Below are positions 30,419 through 39,597 of a stretch of DNA of 46,688 nt, piece by piece. The notes beneath the pieces are model-generated. The model ran no database searches and was not told where the DNA came from. It saw only the letters and a list, made by a program, of their open reading frames with translations. Made by a program: the position numbers and the translations under genes. Within the stretch, counting starts at the first letter, position 1; every line of letters starts with the position of its first letter. The stretch covers positions 1 to 46,688 of the forward strand of contig CAYQDR010000024.1 in assembly GCA_964416315.1 (NCBI GenBank), given 5' to 3'. The DNA is from CAYQDR01 sp964416315 (lineage in GTDB: Bacteria > Methylomirabilota > Methylomirabilia > Rokubacteriales > DASRDR01).

Positions 30419-32767
30419 TCACGTCGCCGCCCGCCCCGCGACGGCGCGGAGGAGCGCGACGACCTGTCCCGCGGTCCGCTCGGCGCCGAACTCGCGCGCC
30501 CGCGCGAGCCCGCGGCGCCGGAGCTCGGCCCGGAGCTCCTCCCGCGACAGCACCTCGACGAGGGCGGCCCGGAGCGCGGCCTCGTCCTCGGGGTCCACGA
30601 GGCGCGCCGCGTCGCCGACGACCTCTGGGACGGCCGCGCGCGCGGAGGCGACGACCGGAGTGCCGCACGCCATCGCCTCGAGCGCCGGCAGGCCGAACCC
30701 CTCCTCCAGCGACGGCAGCGCGAGCAGCGCCGCGCCGCTGTAGAGCGCGGGGAGGTCCTCGTCCTCGACCGGCCCGGTGAAGGCGACCCGGTCCGCGACC
30801 CCGAGCTCCCGGGCCAGCGCCTCGAGCCGGGGGCGGTTCGACAGGTCACCCCCGGCCAGGACGAGCTGGTGCGGCTCCCCGAGCGATGGGGGCAGCGCGG
30901 CGTACGCCCGGAGCAGCGCGGGCAGGTTCTTGTGCGGCTTGAAGTTCCCGACGTAGAGGACGTAGGGCGGGCGGAGCCCGTAGCGACGCCGCGCGGCCTC
31001 GGTCAGCGGCGCGGGCCGGAACTCGGCCCCCAGCGCCACCGGGATCACGGTCACCTTGGCGGCGCTCGCCCCGAGGCGCTCGAGAATGGCGCGTCGGGAG
31101 TACTCCGAGTCCGTGATGACGGCGGCCGCGCGGCGGAGGTAGAGCCGCGCGAGCCAGCGCACGAGGGCGTCACGGACCTGGCGCCGCCGCCCCGGGTAGC
31201 CGATGAAGTAGAGGTCGTGGATCGTGAGCACCACGGGGCAGGGCGCGGCCAGCGGCCCCTTGTAGTACGGCGAGAGGAAGACCGAGACCTCGTCGCGCCC
31301 GAGCCGCCGCGGCAGGCGGACCTGGTCCCACCACTGCGTCCAGCGGCCCGGGACGACGCGGAGGCTGACGCCGGGCAGGGCCAGCCCCGGCTTCGTCTCG
31401 CGGTCGCCGTACACGACGCACTCCCAGCCGTCGCGCGCCGCCGCGCGCACGACCTCCAGGAGATAGCGCGCGATCCCTGTGCGCACCCCGTCGCCGAGCT
31501 CCCGGCCGTCCACGCCGAGTCGCGGGACGGTGGACCTCTCGCGCGCCGGGTCCCCGGCGCCGACCGAGGCGCGGAGCCGCCGCGCGAGGACCCAGGCGAG
31601 CCCCGCCACCCCGAGGAGCTTCCCCGTTGCGAGGAGCGAGAGGACCCCCGTGTGGAACGCGGGGAAGCGCGCGAGGGAGTAGCGGCTTGCGAGGAGGACG
31701 ATGCTCGCGACGAGCACGCCGAGCTCCCACGGCCGCTCGGCACGTTCCGGCTCGGTGAGGCAGAGGAGCAGGAGCGGCAGGAGGAGGACCACCAGGTGGT
31801 GCTCCTCCGTGAGCGGGGAGAGGAGCGGGATCGCCGTGAGCCCGAGCGCCCAGACCCAGTCGGCGGCGGGCGCGTCGCGCGCCGTGCGGCGCGGGATGAC
31901 GCGGGCCAGGATCACGACGAGGGCCAGGTCCACGGCGAGCGTCAGCCAGGCGGCGAGCGCCCAGCCGATCGGCGACGGGCCGAACAGCCGGTGGAGCGTT
32001 CCCCGGAGTGAGAGGTTCACGATCCAGGAGAAGAAGCCCTCGGGGAACGCGAGGAGGAAGCGCGCGTACTCGACGGGGTACGCGGGCCCCAGCACGAGGA
32101 CGCTCGCGGCGCCACCGAGGAGGGCGAGGCCGACCGCCCGCGCCGCGGCCCCCCGCCGGCCGCTCCAGTAGAGGAGCGGGATCAGGAGCGCGTACTGGAC
32201 CTTGACGTGCAGGGCGAGGGCGATGGCCAGGGCCGCGCTCCAGTCCCGGCCCCGTCGGAGGCTCCACCAGGCGAGCGTCACGAGGAGGAGGATCGGGAGA
32301 TCGGCCTGGCCGAGGGCGAGCTCCTCCGTGATCGGCTGGTAGTTCAGGGCGACGAAGAGCGCGGCGGCGATGCGGACGGGCGCGCGGACGGCGACGCGAC
32401 GGAGGCAGAGCCACACGGTGGCGGCGAGGCATGCCTGGCCCGCGAGGAGCCAGAGCACGGCCGCCGGGCGGAACGGCAGCCACGTCCACGGGCGCATCAG
32501 GAGGTAGAAGAGGGGCGGGTAGTCCGCGGGGGACATGGCGCGCCGCAGGCCGAGGAGGCGGTCCACCCGCGCGACCGCTTCGGGATCGAGGGGGTTCAGC
32601 CCGAGCGCCACCGCGTAGGTGAATGTGTAGTAGTGGGCGAAGTCGATGAACGACGCCTCCGCGAGGATCTTGGCGACACCGTGCAGGTAGCGGGCGAGGC
32701 TCACCGCGACGACGAGGGCGAGGAGCAGCCGGAGCGCGACCGCGTCGCGTCGGTCGGTCTCGGTCAC
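30419..32767 (-). CDS. GT87-like membrane mannosyltransferase fused to GT4 transferase
   Basis: The 782-residue protein has an N-terminal membrane half (to about residue 405, with about ten hydrophobic helices) that contains GLNPLDPEAV and ADYPPLFYLLMRPWTWLP, the pattern of GT87/DUF2029 polyprenyl-phosphate-dependent mannosyltransferases. The C-terminal half from about 415 is a GT4 transferase (LGVDGRELGDGVRTGIARYL, VLTIHDLYFIGYPG, YVGNFKPHKNLPALLRAYA, PSLEEGFGLPALEAMACG). So one polypeptide could use lipid-linked sugar outside and nucleotide sugar inside. Start ATG or GTG at 32767 overlaps the upstream gene end. Confidence 0.9.
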   Translation of the reverse strand: MTETDRRDAVALRLLLALVVAVSLARYLHGVAKILAEASFIDFAHYYTFTYAVALGLNPLDPEAVARVDRLLGLRRAMSPADYPPLFYLLMRPWTWLPFRPAAVLWLLAGQACLAATVWLCLRRVAVRAPVRIAAALFVALNYQPITEELALGQADLPILLLVTLAWWSLRRGRDWSAALAIALALHVKVQYALLIPLLYWSGRRGAAARAVGLALLGGAASVLVLGPAYPVEYARFLLAFPEGFFSWIVNLSLRGTLHRLFGPSPIGWALAAWLTLAVDLALVVILARVIPRRTARDAPAADWVWALGLTAIPLLSPLTEEHHLVVLLLPLLLLCLTEPERAERPWELGVLVASIVLLASRYSLARFPAFHTGVLSLLATGKLLGVAGLAWVLARRLRASVGAGDPARERSTVPRLGVDGRELGDGVRTGIARYLLEVVRAAARDGWECVVYGDRETKPGLALPGVSLRVVPGRWTQWWDQVRLPRRLGRDEVSVFLSPYYKGPLAAPCPVVLTIHDLYFIGYPGRRRQVRDALVRWLARLYLRRAAAVITDSEYSRRAILERLGASAAKVTVIPVALGAEFRPAPLTEAARRRYGLRPPYVLYVGNFKPHKNLPALLRAYAALPPSLGEPHQLVLAGGDLSNRPRLEALARELGVADRVAFTGPVEDEDLPALYSGAALLALPSLEEGFGLPALEAMACGTPVVASARAAVPEVVGDAARLVDPEDEAALRAALVEVLSREELRAELRRRGLARAREFGAERTAGQVVALLRAVAGRAAT

Positions 32768-33879
32768 GGGTGCTCCTCCAGCACCGCGGCGTACACCGCC
32801 TCGACCGCCGCGGCGTGGTGGCGGAGGTCGAACCGCGCCTCGACGCGGCGCCGGCCGGCGCGCCCCAGGGCACGGCCGTGGGCGGGGTCGGCGAGGAGGG
32901 TGAGGACGGCGTCGGCCAGGGCTGCGGCGTTCGCCGGTGGCACGAGCAGCCCCGTGACGCCCGCCTCGACCACCTCCGGGACGCCACCCGCGGCGGTCGC
33001 GACCACCGGCCGCTCCATCGCCATCGCCTCGAGGAGCACGCGGCCGAAGTGCTCGGCGAGCGAGGGCAGGACGAAGACGTCGAGCGCCGCGAGGAGGTCC
33101 GGGACGTCCTCCCGGTGGCCGGTGAAGCGGACCGCGGGGGCCACGCCGAGCTCCCGCGCCTGGCGCTCGAGCGCCGCCCGCTCGGGCCCGTCGCCCACGA
33201 CGACGAGGTGGACGTCAGGCTCGCGCGCGCGGAGACGGGCGAACGCCTCGAGGAGGTGGCGGTGCCCCTTGAACGGGACGAGGCGGCCGACCGTGCCGAT
33301 CACGCGGGCGCCCGCCGGCAGCCCGAGCGACTCCCGGACCGCGTCGGCGTCCTTCAGGGGGACGAAGGCCTGGAGGTCGAGGCCGTTGGGGACGACGACG
33401 CACTGCCGGTGCGCGGCGGGCCAGCGCGCGAGGCGTCCGCGCACCGCCTCGGAGGTCGCGACGACGCGCGTGGCGAGCCGGACGAGGAGCCAGTCGAGCC
33501 GGGGGTCGGGCTCCAGGATCCGCAGGTGCCAGATCACCGGGCGTCGCTCGAGCCGTCCGGCGAGCCCCGCGTACGCCATCGCGCGCGAGCCGTTCGCGTG
33601 GAGGAGCCGCGCGCCGGTCTCGCGGGCGAGGCGGCGGAGGGCGCCGAGGCTCCGGAGGATCGCGGGCCGCGGCCGGCGCAGGGTTGGGAGCGGGACCACC
33701 CGGGTCGGGAGGTCGAGGGCCCGGCAGGCGGCCGCGACGGCGCCCTCTTCGGGAACGACCACCGTCGGGTGCCACCGGGCACGGTCGAGCCCCTTGAGCA
33801 GGCCGAGGAGGCTCACCTCGCCGCCCCCGACGATCTCGCCGTGGTTCGAGACGACGAGGACGGGGCCGGGCACGGTCAC
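32764..33879 (-). CDS. GT4-family glycosyltransferase
   Basis: The 371-residue protein has VLVVSNHGEIVGGGEVSLL, LLHANGSRAMAYAGLAG, VVPNGLDLQAF, VGRLVPFKGHRHLLEAF and PSLAEHFGRVLLEAMA, the GT-B donor and EX7E signatures. GTG at 33879 overlaps the stop of the GT2 gene by GTGA. It is one of about five stand-alone GT4 transferases in the operon; acceptor and sugar are unknown. Confidence 0.93.
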   Translation of the reverse strand: MTVPGPVLVVSNHGEIVGGGEVSLLGLLKGLDRARWHPTVVVPEEGAVAAACRALDLPTRVVPLPTLRRPRPAILRSLGALRRLARETGARLLHANGSRAMAYAGLAGRLERRPVIWHLRILEPDPRLDWLLVRLATRVVATSEAVRGRLARWPAAHRQCVVVPNGLDLQAFVPLKDADAVRESLGLPAGARVIGTVGRLVPFKGHRHLLEAFARLRAREPDVHLVVVGDGPERAALERQARELGVAPAVRFTGHREDVPDLLAALDVFVLPSLAEHFGRVLLEAMAMERPVVATAAGGVPEVVEAGVTGLLVPPANAAALADAVLTLLADPAHGRALGRAGRRRVEARFDLRHHAAAVEAVYAAVLEEHP

Positions 33880-34868
33880 GGCCGGCTCCGTTCGAGCAGC
33901 CCCTGCCAGCGCCCGACCTCGGCGCCGAGGTCCATCGTGAGCTTGACGACGGGGACGAGCCACAACGCGCCGCGATGGGCGGGGTAGGCGCGCGCGAACC
34001 GGAACCGCCAGAGGATCGCCAGGTAGTAGAGCACCGCGGCGGGCGGCACGAGGACCAGCAGCCGCGGCCAGACGGCGAGCGCGCCGGCGAGGACGAGGGC
34101 GCGGAGCGTCCAGGAGCCGCGGATGAGGGCGCGGATGAGCGCGCCGCGATCCCGGACGGCGCCGAGGAGCGCGATCTCGCTCCGGCCGCGCCGCACGAAC
34201 CACCGGAAGACGCCCGCCAGGCGGTCCCGGGCGCGGTGATAGACGACCGCGGCCGGGGCGTACACGCACGGCCCCAGCGCGCTGACGCGCTCGGCCACGA
34301 GGAAGTCCTCGCCGCCGAAGCGCGCCGCTTCCGGGAAGCCGCCGGCCCGGAGCACCGCGTCCCGGCGGTAGGCGCAGTTGCACGTCGAGAGGTAGCGCGT
34401 CGGGACGACGCGCCCCCCGGCGCGGTGGAGGTAGCGCAGTCCGCCGCCGGGGAAGCCGAGGACGTTCTCGGCGTATCCGATGGGGCCACACCCCCGGACG
34501 AGGACGGCGCCGGCCACGCCGAGGGTCGCGGGGTCCGCGTCGAACGGCGCCCTCAGGGCCTCGACCCAGCCCCGCTCCGCCTCACAGTCGTCGTCGAGGA
34601 AGAGGAGCAGGTCGCCCTTGGCCTCCCGGACCGCGACGTTCCGCGCGTAGCCGAAGCCGCGCGCCTCCCGGGGGAGGTGCACGTAGCGGACGCCCGGGAT
34701 CTCGCGCGGCGCGTCGCGCTCCTCGACGACGACGATCTCGGCCGTGCGACCTGCCTCGCCGGACTGACGGACCGACGTGATCGCCCGGGCGAGGTCGTCC
34801 GGCCGGTCCTTCGTGCAGATCACGACGGACAGCATCGGCCGTCCGGGGTCAGAAGCAGAGCGTCCCAT
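33876..34868 (-). CDS. GT2-family glycosyltransferase
   Basis: The 330-residue protein has a GT-A fold: MLSVVICTKDRPDDLARAI, FLDDDCEAERGWVEAL with the metal-binding Asp motif, and RFGGEDFLVAERV near 190. One or two hydrophobic segments near residues 255-285 suggest membrane association. ATG at 34868 overlaps the preceding gene by 20 bases; the internal ATG at 34835 (MLSVV) is equally acceptable because neither has a clear ribosome binding site. Confidence 0.9.
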   Translation of the reverse strand: MGRSASDPGRPMLSVVICTKDRPDDLARAITSVRQSGEAGRTAEIVVVEERDAPREIPGVRYVHLPREARGFGYARNVAVREAKGDLLLFLDDDCEAERGWVEALRAPFDADPATLGVAGAVLVRGCGPIGYAENVLGFPGGGLRYLHRAGGRVVPTRYLSTCNCAYRRDAVLRAGGFPEAARFGGEDFLVAERVSALGPCVYAPAAVVYHRARDRLAGVFRWFVRRGRSEIALLGAVRDRGALIRALIRGSWTLRALVLAGALAVWPRLLVLVPPAAVLYYLAILWRFRFARAYPAHRGALWLVPVVKLTMDLGAEVGRWQGLLERSRP

Positions 34869-35883
34869 ACTTGACCGATCCCCACCAGCGGCCCGCCGTC
34901 ATGGCGGCGGACTTCCCGAGGAGCAGGCCGGCCAGGCCGAGCGCGGCGCCGGGCGAGACCGCGACGCCGGCCTGCCGGGCGCGGCGGGTCGCCGCGACGG
35001 CCAGCCACGCGACGTAGAGCGGCAGCAACGCGAGGGCCGGCCGCCACGCCGCGGCGAGCGCGAGGAGCGCGATCGCCTTCTTGTCGGCGGCGGCCAGGTC
35101 GAGCCAGGCGGGCACGGGGCTCGCCCGCCAGGCCAGCGGCCATCGCGGCAGCTCCACCCAGAGCCCTCGCGGCGCGTGGCGGCGGAGGAGGTAGGGGTGG
35201 CTCCGCCCGAACCCGAACGCCTGGCGGAGCATGCCCGCCACGGTCGTCCGGTGGTGGTGGGCGACGCGCGCCTCCGGGACGTAGACGATCTCCGCCCCGC
35301 GCGCGAAGAGGCGCGCGCACAGGTCGTAGTCCTCGCCGTAGATCCCCACCGCTTCGTCGAACCCTCCGAGCTCGGCCAGGAGCCCGCTCCGCGCCGCGAA
35401 GTTCGCCGTCGGGTACCCGCCCTCCCACGGCGTCCACGCCCGGTGGCGCGCCGGGCGGTCCGGGAGCCGGAGCGTGTGGAGCGCGCTGAAGAGCTCCACG
35501 GTCGAGGCGGCCTCCGCGGCGACCACCCGGCCGGCCACGGCGCCGACGGCGGGCTCCACGAACGGCCGCCCGAGGAGCCCGAGCCAGGCGGCCTCGGGCG
35601 CGCAGTCGGCGTCGGTGAACGCGACGACGTCTCCCTTCGCCACGCGGATCCCGGCGTTGCGGGCCGCCGCGGCGCCGCGGCGCGGCTCCTCGACGAGGCG
35701 GACCCGGCCCCCGCGGCCCTCGCGGACGAAGGCGCGCATCAGCTCCGGCCCGGCGTCGCTCGAGCCATTATCGACCAGGATCGTCTCGTCGGGCGCCGGA
35801 TCCAGGGCGCCGAGCGCGGCGAGGCACCGGGGCAGCGTCGGCGCCGCGTTCCGGACGGGGACGACGACCGAGACGCTCAGCAT
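34849..35883 (-). CDS. GT2-family glycosyltransferase
   Basis: The 344-residue protein starts MLSVSVVVPVRNAAPTLP and has ETILVDNGSSD, VAFTDADCAPEAAWL and GIYGEDYDLCARLF, which are GT2 signatures. C-terminal hydrophobic segments (ALLALAAAWRPALALLPLYV and a second) point to membrane attachment. It is similar in layout to the next GT2 gene. It overlaps the upstream GT4 gene by 7 bases. Confidence 0.92.
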   Translation of the reverse strand: MLSVSVVVPVRNAAPTLPRCLAALGALDPAPDETILVDNGSSDAGPELMRAFVREGRGGRVRLVEEPRRGAAAARNAGIRVAKGDVVAFTDADCAPEAAWLGLLGRPFVEPAVGAVAGRVVAAEAASTVELFSALHTLRLPDRPARHRAWTPWEGGYPTANFAARSGLLAELGGFDEAVGIYGEDYDLCARLFARGAEIVYVPEARVAHHHRTTVAGMLRQAFGFGRSHPYLLRRHAPRGLWVELPRWPLAWRASPVPAWLDLAAADKKAIALLALAAAWRPALALLPLYVAWLAVAATRRARQAGVAVSPGAALGLAGLLLGKSAAMTAGRWWGSVKYGTLCF

Positions 35884-37070
35884 CGCCCGGCCCCGGCCGC
35901 GGCAACCTCGGCGTACGCCGCCTCGAGGCGCCGGGCGCTCGCGTCCCAGCCGTAGCCCGCGAGCACGCGCGCCCGCGCGGCCTCGCCCATGGCGCGCCGC
36001 CGGGCCGGGTCGGCGAGGAGCCCGGCGACGGCGCGCGCGAACGCCTCGGCCTCGTCCGTCACGACCGCTTCGCGCCCGGTCGCCACCTCGAGCCCCTCGA
36101 CCCCCATCGAGGTGGTCACGATGGCGCGGCCCATCGCCATCGCCTCGAGCGTCTTGTTCCGCACGCCGCTCCCGCCGCGGATCGGGATCGCGACGACCGC
36201 GGCCCGCGCGAGGTAGGGCCGCACGTCCGGGACCGCCCCCGTGACCGTGATGGCCGGGTCCCGGGCGAGCGCCCGGACCTCGGGGGCGGGGTCGCGCCCG
36301 ACGAGGGTGATCCGGACGTCCGCGACGCGGGCCCGCAGCCGGGGCAGGATGGCGTCGGCGAGGAACCGCGCCGCATCGACGTTCGGGGGGAAGCCCATGT
36401 CGCCGACGAAGACGAGCTCGCGCGGGTCCTCCGGGTCCGGCCGGGGGGCGAAGTACTCGGCGTCCACGCCGCTCGGGACGACGCGGATCCGCGCGCGCGG
36501 CGCCAGGCGCGCGAGGTAGCGGCGATCCGATTCCGAGATCGCCAGCGCGGCGTCCAGGCGGCGGAGCACCCAGCGTTCGCCGCGGAGGGCCGCCGACCAG
36601 CGGGCCAGCCGGCGGAGCCGGATCGCGAACCCCCGCGCCTGGCGCACGTCCCGCCAGGCGCCGATCGAGGTGCCGTAGAAGTCGGCGACGACGGGGACGC
36701 GCGCCCGCGCCCCCGCGAGGGAGGGGACCAGGTACGGGGTCACGAAGTGGAGGACGTCGTACGCCTCGCCGACGAGCGCCTCGCCGAGCGCCGCCCGCAC
36801 CTCGGGCCGCGCGTGGTGGAGGCGGCCGACCACGACCGACCGGAGACGCCGGCGCCAGGCGCCGGCGGACGTCTCGGCGGGGAGCGCGAACAGGTGGAGC
36901 TTCCGGCAGAGCTGGCGCGAGGCCGAAAGGCCCGTGGGCTCGGGGAGGGCGGGGGCGACGACGTCCACCTCGTGGCGCCGCGCGAGCTCGCGGATCAGGT
37001 GGAAGGTCCGGGTCCGGCCGCCGCTCGTCGGCGGCGCCGGAAGGTCGGGATCCACGAAGAGAACCCTCAT
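35877..37070 (-). CDS. GT4-family glycosyltransferase
   Basis: The 397-residue protein has MRVLFVDPDLPAPPTSGGR, VVPSGVDAEYFAPR, LVFVGDMGFPPNVDAARFL and RGGSGVRNKTLEAMAMG, typical of GT4 proteins of the PslH-like sort. The ATG is supplied by the end of composite repeat copy D and overlaps the micro-ORF stop. It should act on the cytoplasmic face with nucleotide sugar donor. Confidence 0.92.
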   Translation of the reverse strand: MRVLFVDPDLPAPPTSGGRTRTFHLIRELARRHEVDVVAPALPEPTGLSASRQLCRKLHLFALPAETSAGAWRRRLRSVVVGRLHHARPEVRAALGEALVGEAYDVLHFVTPYLVPSLAGARARVPVVADFYGTSIGAWRDVRQARGFAIRLRRLARWSAALRGERWVLRRLDAALAISESDRRYLARLAPRARIRVVPSGVDAEYFAPRPDPEDPRELVFVGDMGFPPNVDAARFLADAILPRLRARVADVRITLVGRDPAPEVRALARDPAITVTGAVPDVRPYLARAAVVAIPIRGGSGVRNKTLEAMAMGRAIVTTSMGVEGLEVATGREAVVTDEAEAFARAVAGLLADPARRRAMGEAARARVLAGYGWDASARRLEAAYAEVAAAGAGRC

Positions 37071-37180
37071 CGGGTCCCCCCACACCCCCGCCCCCTGTCG
37101 TCCAGATCGCCGGGACGGCTCGGGCCTGCGGCCCTCGCGACGTCCCGTCCCTCCGGCGGCCTCGGGGGGGGAGGGGAGCC
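37067..37180 (-). repeat. Composite repeat copy D, long form, diverged
   Basis: This copy is less similar to A-C: the inner hairpin loop is GCA instead of GGA, and the segment before the G-run differs (CTGGACGACAGG against ACGGTCAATCGG). Compensating one-base gains and losses keep the overall length, so the micro-ORF frame and ATGA junction survive. It ends ACCCGATGA. Confidence 0.75.
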
Positions 37181-37231
37181 GCACGCTGCCCCATCATCGT
37201 CACGGGGTCGGGTTGACACGGGGTGTCTCAT
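37067..37231 (-). CDS. Micro-ORF in composite repeat D (54 codons)
   Basis: It starts MRHPVSTRP at an ATG overlapping the upstream glycosyltransferase stop (ATGA), reads PPRPPEGRDVARAAGPS in the middle, and ends with TGA overlapping the next ATG. It has the same length and similar ends as the micro-ORF at 23754-23918. Near its start is a GACAC-CCC-GTGTC inverted repeat. Protein function is unknown and coding status unproven. Confidence 0.45.
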   Translation of the reverse strand: MRHPVSTRPRDDDGAACGSPPPPRPPEGRDVARAAGPSRPGDLDDRGRGCGGTR

Positions 37232-38406
37232 CGCGCGCGCGTGCTGGCCGCCGCGTCCATCGGTGGCGCCGCCGCCTCCTCGAGCACGGCCAGCGTCTCG
37301 GCCGCCGCCCGCTCCCAGGTGAAGCGCGCGGCCCGGGCGCGCCCGCGCGCGGCGAGGTCGCCACGGACCGCGGCGTCGCCCGCGAGCCGCGTCATCTGCT
37401 CGGCCAGCTCGGCCGGGCGATCCGGCGCGACGAAGAGCGCCGCGTCCCCGAGGACCTCCGGCAGGGCTCCGACGCGCGCCGCCAGGACCGGCGCCCCGCA
37501 GGCCATCGCCTCCAGTGCCGGGAAGCCGAAGCTCTCCCAGAAGGACGGGAGGACGAGCGCCGTCGCGCCCGCGTAGAGGGCGGGCAGCGCGTCGTCGTCC
37601 AGGAAGCCGAGGAACCGAACGGCGCCGGCGAGCCCGAGCCGCTCGACGTCGGCGGGGAGCCCCCCGGCCCACCGGGGGTCCCCCGCCAGGACGAGCGTGT
37701 GGGTCGTCCGGGCCCGCTCACGCGCCATCCGGAAGGCCTCGAGGAGCGCGCCGACGTTCTTCACGGGTCCGAGCCCGCCGACGTACAGGAAGTAGGGACC
37801 CTCGATCCCGCGCGCCCGGAGGAGCGTGCCGGCTCGCTCGGGCGGCGGCGCGGCGAAGCGCGGGTGGATCCCGTGGTGGACGACGCGGACGCGCCCGGCG
37901 GGCACCCCGAGCAGCTCCACGAGGTCTTGCCGCGTGCTCTCCGACACTGCGAGGAGGAGGCGCGAGCGGGCGGCCAGTCGCTCGAGCCGCGCGCGGATCG
38001 TCGGCACCTCCGCGCCGAACCACTGGGGGAAGCGGAGCGGGACGAGGTCGTGGACGATGCCGACGATCGGGCAGGGGGCCCCGGCGGGGGCGAGTCCGGC
38101 CGTCGCGAGGAAGACGTCGAGCCCGCCGAGGCAGCGCGCGGTGCCGGGCAGCGCGACATCGCGGCGGGTCCACGCGAGCTCGAGGAGCCGGTCGGGGACG
38201 AAGACCCGGTGCCAGACGAGGCGGGGGCCGGCGAAGGCGCGCGCGGCCTCGCGGTAGCGCCGGCGCTGGGCGGGCCGGAACACGCGCGCAAAGAGGTGGT
38301 AGCGGTGCCCCTCGCCCCGGCCGACCAGCGCGGGCAGGAGCTCCGTGAGGTGACGGGAGACCCCACCGCGACCCATGAGCGGCAGTGCGTCGATGCCGAC
38401 CTCCAT
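37228..38406 (-). CDS. GT4-family glycosyltransferase
   Basis: About 392 residues with VGIDALPLMGRGGVSRHL, GIVHDLVPLRFPQWFG, VHHGIHPRFAAPPPE, YVGGLGPVKNVGALLEAF and PSFWESFGFPALEAMACG, all GT4 signatures. ATG at 38406 was preferred over 38412 because GAGG lies 6-7 bases upstream of the former. It is similar along its length to the next upstream GT4 gene (38440-39591), suggesting duplication. Confidence 0.92.
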   Translation of the reverse strand: MEVGIDALPLMGRGGVSRHLTELLPALVGRGEGHRYHLFARVFRPAQRRRYREAARAFAGPRLVWHRVFVPDRLLELAWTRRDVALPGTARCLGGLDVFLATAGLAPAGAPCPIVGIVHDLVPLRFPQWFGAEVPTIRARLERLAARSRLLLAVSESTRQDLVELLGVPAGRVRVVHHGIHPRFAAPPPERAGTLLRARGIEGPYFLYVGGLGPVKNVGALLEAFRMARERARTTHTLVLAGDPRWAGGLPADVERLGLAGAVRFLGFLDDDALPALYAGATALVLPSFWESFGFPALEAMACGAPVLAARVGALPEVLGDAALFVAPDRPAELAEQMTRLAGDAAVRGDLAARGRARAARFTWERAAAETLAVLEEAAAPPMDAAASTRAR

Positions 38407-38439
38407 CAGCATCCTCGGAGCGGGGCTATCATCATGCTC

Positions 38440-39591
38440 CTAGCGCCCGCCCCGTGCCGCGGCGAGCACCTTCAAGGTCTGCCGGGCCGCCTCGGGCCAG
38501 GCAAAGCGCGCCGCCTGGCGGAACCCGCGCGCGCGCAGCTCCTCCCGGAGCGCGGCCTCGGTCAGGACCCGGTCGAGCGCCGCCTCGATCGCGGCCTCGT
38601 CCGTCGGCGGGACCTGGAGCGCGGCGTCGCCCGCGACCTCCGACAGCGACCCGGCGTTGGACGTCACGACCGGGACGCCGCACGCCATCGCCTCCGCCAC
38701 CGGGAGCCCGAACCCCTCGTAGAGCGAGAGGAAGGCGAAGGCGTCCGCGCCGTGGTAGAGGTGCGGGACATCCGCGTTCGGGGCGAAGCCGAGGGCGACG
38801 CAGTCGCCGCGCCCGATCAGGTCGCGGGCGGCCTCGAGCGTCTCGCGTCCCCAGGCGGCGCGGCCGCAGAGGACGAGCTGGTGGGGGAGCCGCCGGGCCG
38901 CCTTGAGGCGCCGGAAGACCCGGACGAGGGTCCCCACGTTCTTGTGGGGCGCGAGCACGCCGACGTAGAGGAGATAGGGGCGGCGCACCCCGTGTCGAGC
39001 GAGCGTCCGATCCCGCGCGGCCGCGTCCACCGCCGGCCCGAAGCGCGCGTCCACCCCCGGGTAGATCACGTGGACGCGCGCCGGATCGGCGCCGAGGAGC
39101 TCCACGAACTCCCGCTTCGTGAACTCCGAGATCGCGATGAGCGCGTCCGCGCGCTCGATGCCGCGGCGGAGCCGCGCGGGAAGGAGCGGCTGATCCGCCC
39201 CGTAGAGCTGGGGGAAGCGGAGCGGGCTCAGGTCGTAGGCGAGCAGGACGAGCCCGGGACCCCGGAGGACCGGTGTGAGGTAGATGGTCGCGACGAACAC
39301 GTCGGGCCACCCGAGCCAGGCTTCCGTGAGCGGCACGCGGAGCCCCCGGCGGGTCCAGCACCACTCCAGCACCCGGTTCGGGACGCGGGTCGTGCGGACC
39401 GGGAATCCGGCGAGTCTCGGATCTGCCAGCGCCTCCCGGACGCGCCGCCGGGTGTCGGCCCGGAAGGCCCGAAAGAAGAGGCGGTACTCGTGCTCCTCGC
39501 CGAGCTCGGCGAGGTGCCGGAGGAGCTGGGCGAGGTACCGGCCGATCGTCGCCTGGCCGAGAAGCGGCAAGCCGTCGACGAGGATGCGCAT
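38440..39591 (-). CDS. GT4-family glycosyltransferase
   Basis: The 383-residue protein has MRILVDGLPLLGQATIGRYL, LLAYDLSPLRFPQLYGADQ, VIYPGVDARFGP, YVGVLAPHKNVGTLVRVF and SLYEGFGLPVAEAMACG. It is probably a paralogue of the following GT4 gene: the order of motifs and the WTRR near residue 80 coincide. It lies 6 bases after the methyltransferase stop. Confidence 0.92.
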   Translation of the reverse strand: MRILVDGLPLLGQATIGRYLAQLLRHLAELGEEHEYRLFFRAFRADTRRRVREALADPRLAGFPVRTTRVPNRVLEWCWTRRGLRVPLTEAWLGWPDVFVATIYLTPVLRGPGLVLLAYDLSPLRFPQLYGADQPLLPARLRRGIERADALIAISEFTKREFVELLGADPARVHVIYPGVDARFGPAVDAAARDRTLARHGVRRPYLLYVGVLAPHKNVGTLVRVFRRLKAARRLPHQLVLCGRAAWGRETLEAARDLIGRGDCVALGFAPNADVPHLYHGADAFAFLSLYEGFGLPVAEAMACGVPVVTSNAGSLSEVAGDAALQVPPTDEAAIEAALDRVLTEAALREELRARGFRQAARFAWPEAARQTLKVLAAARGGR

Positions 39592-39597
39592 CCGCGC

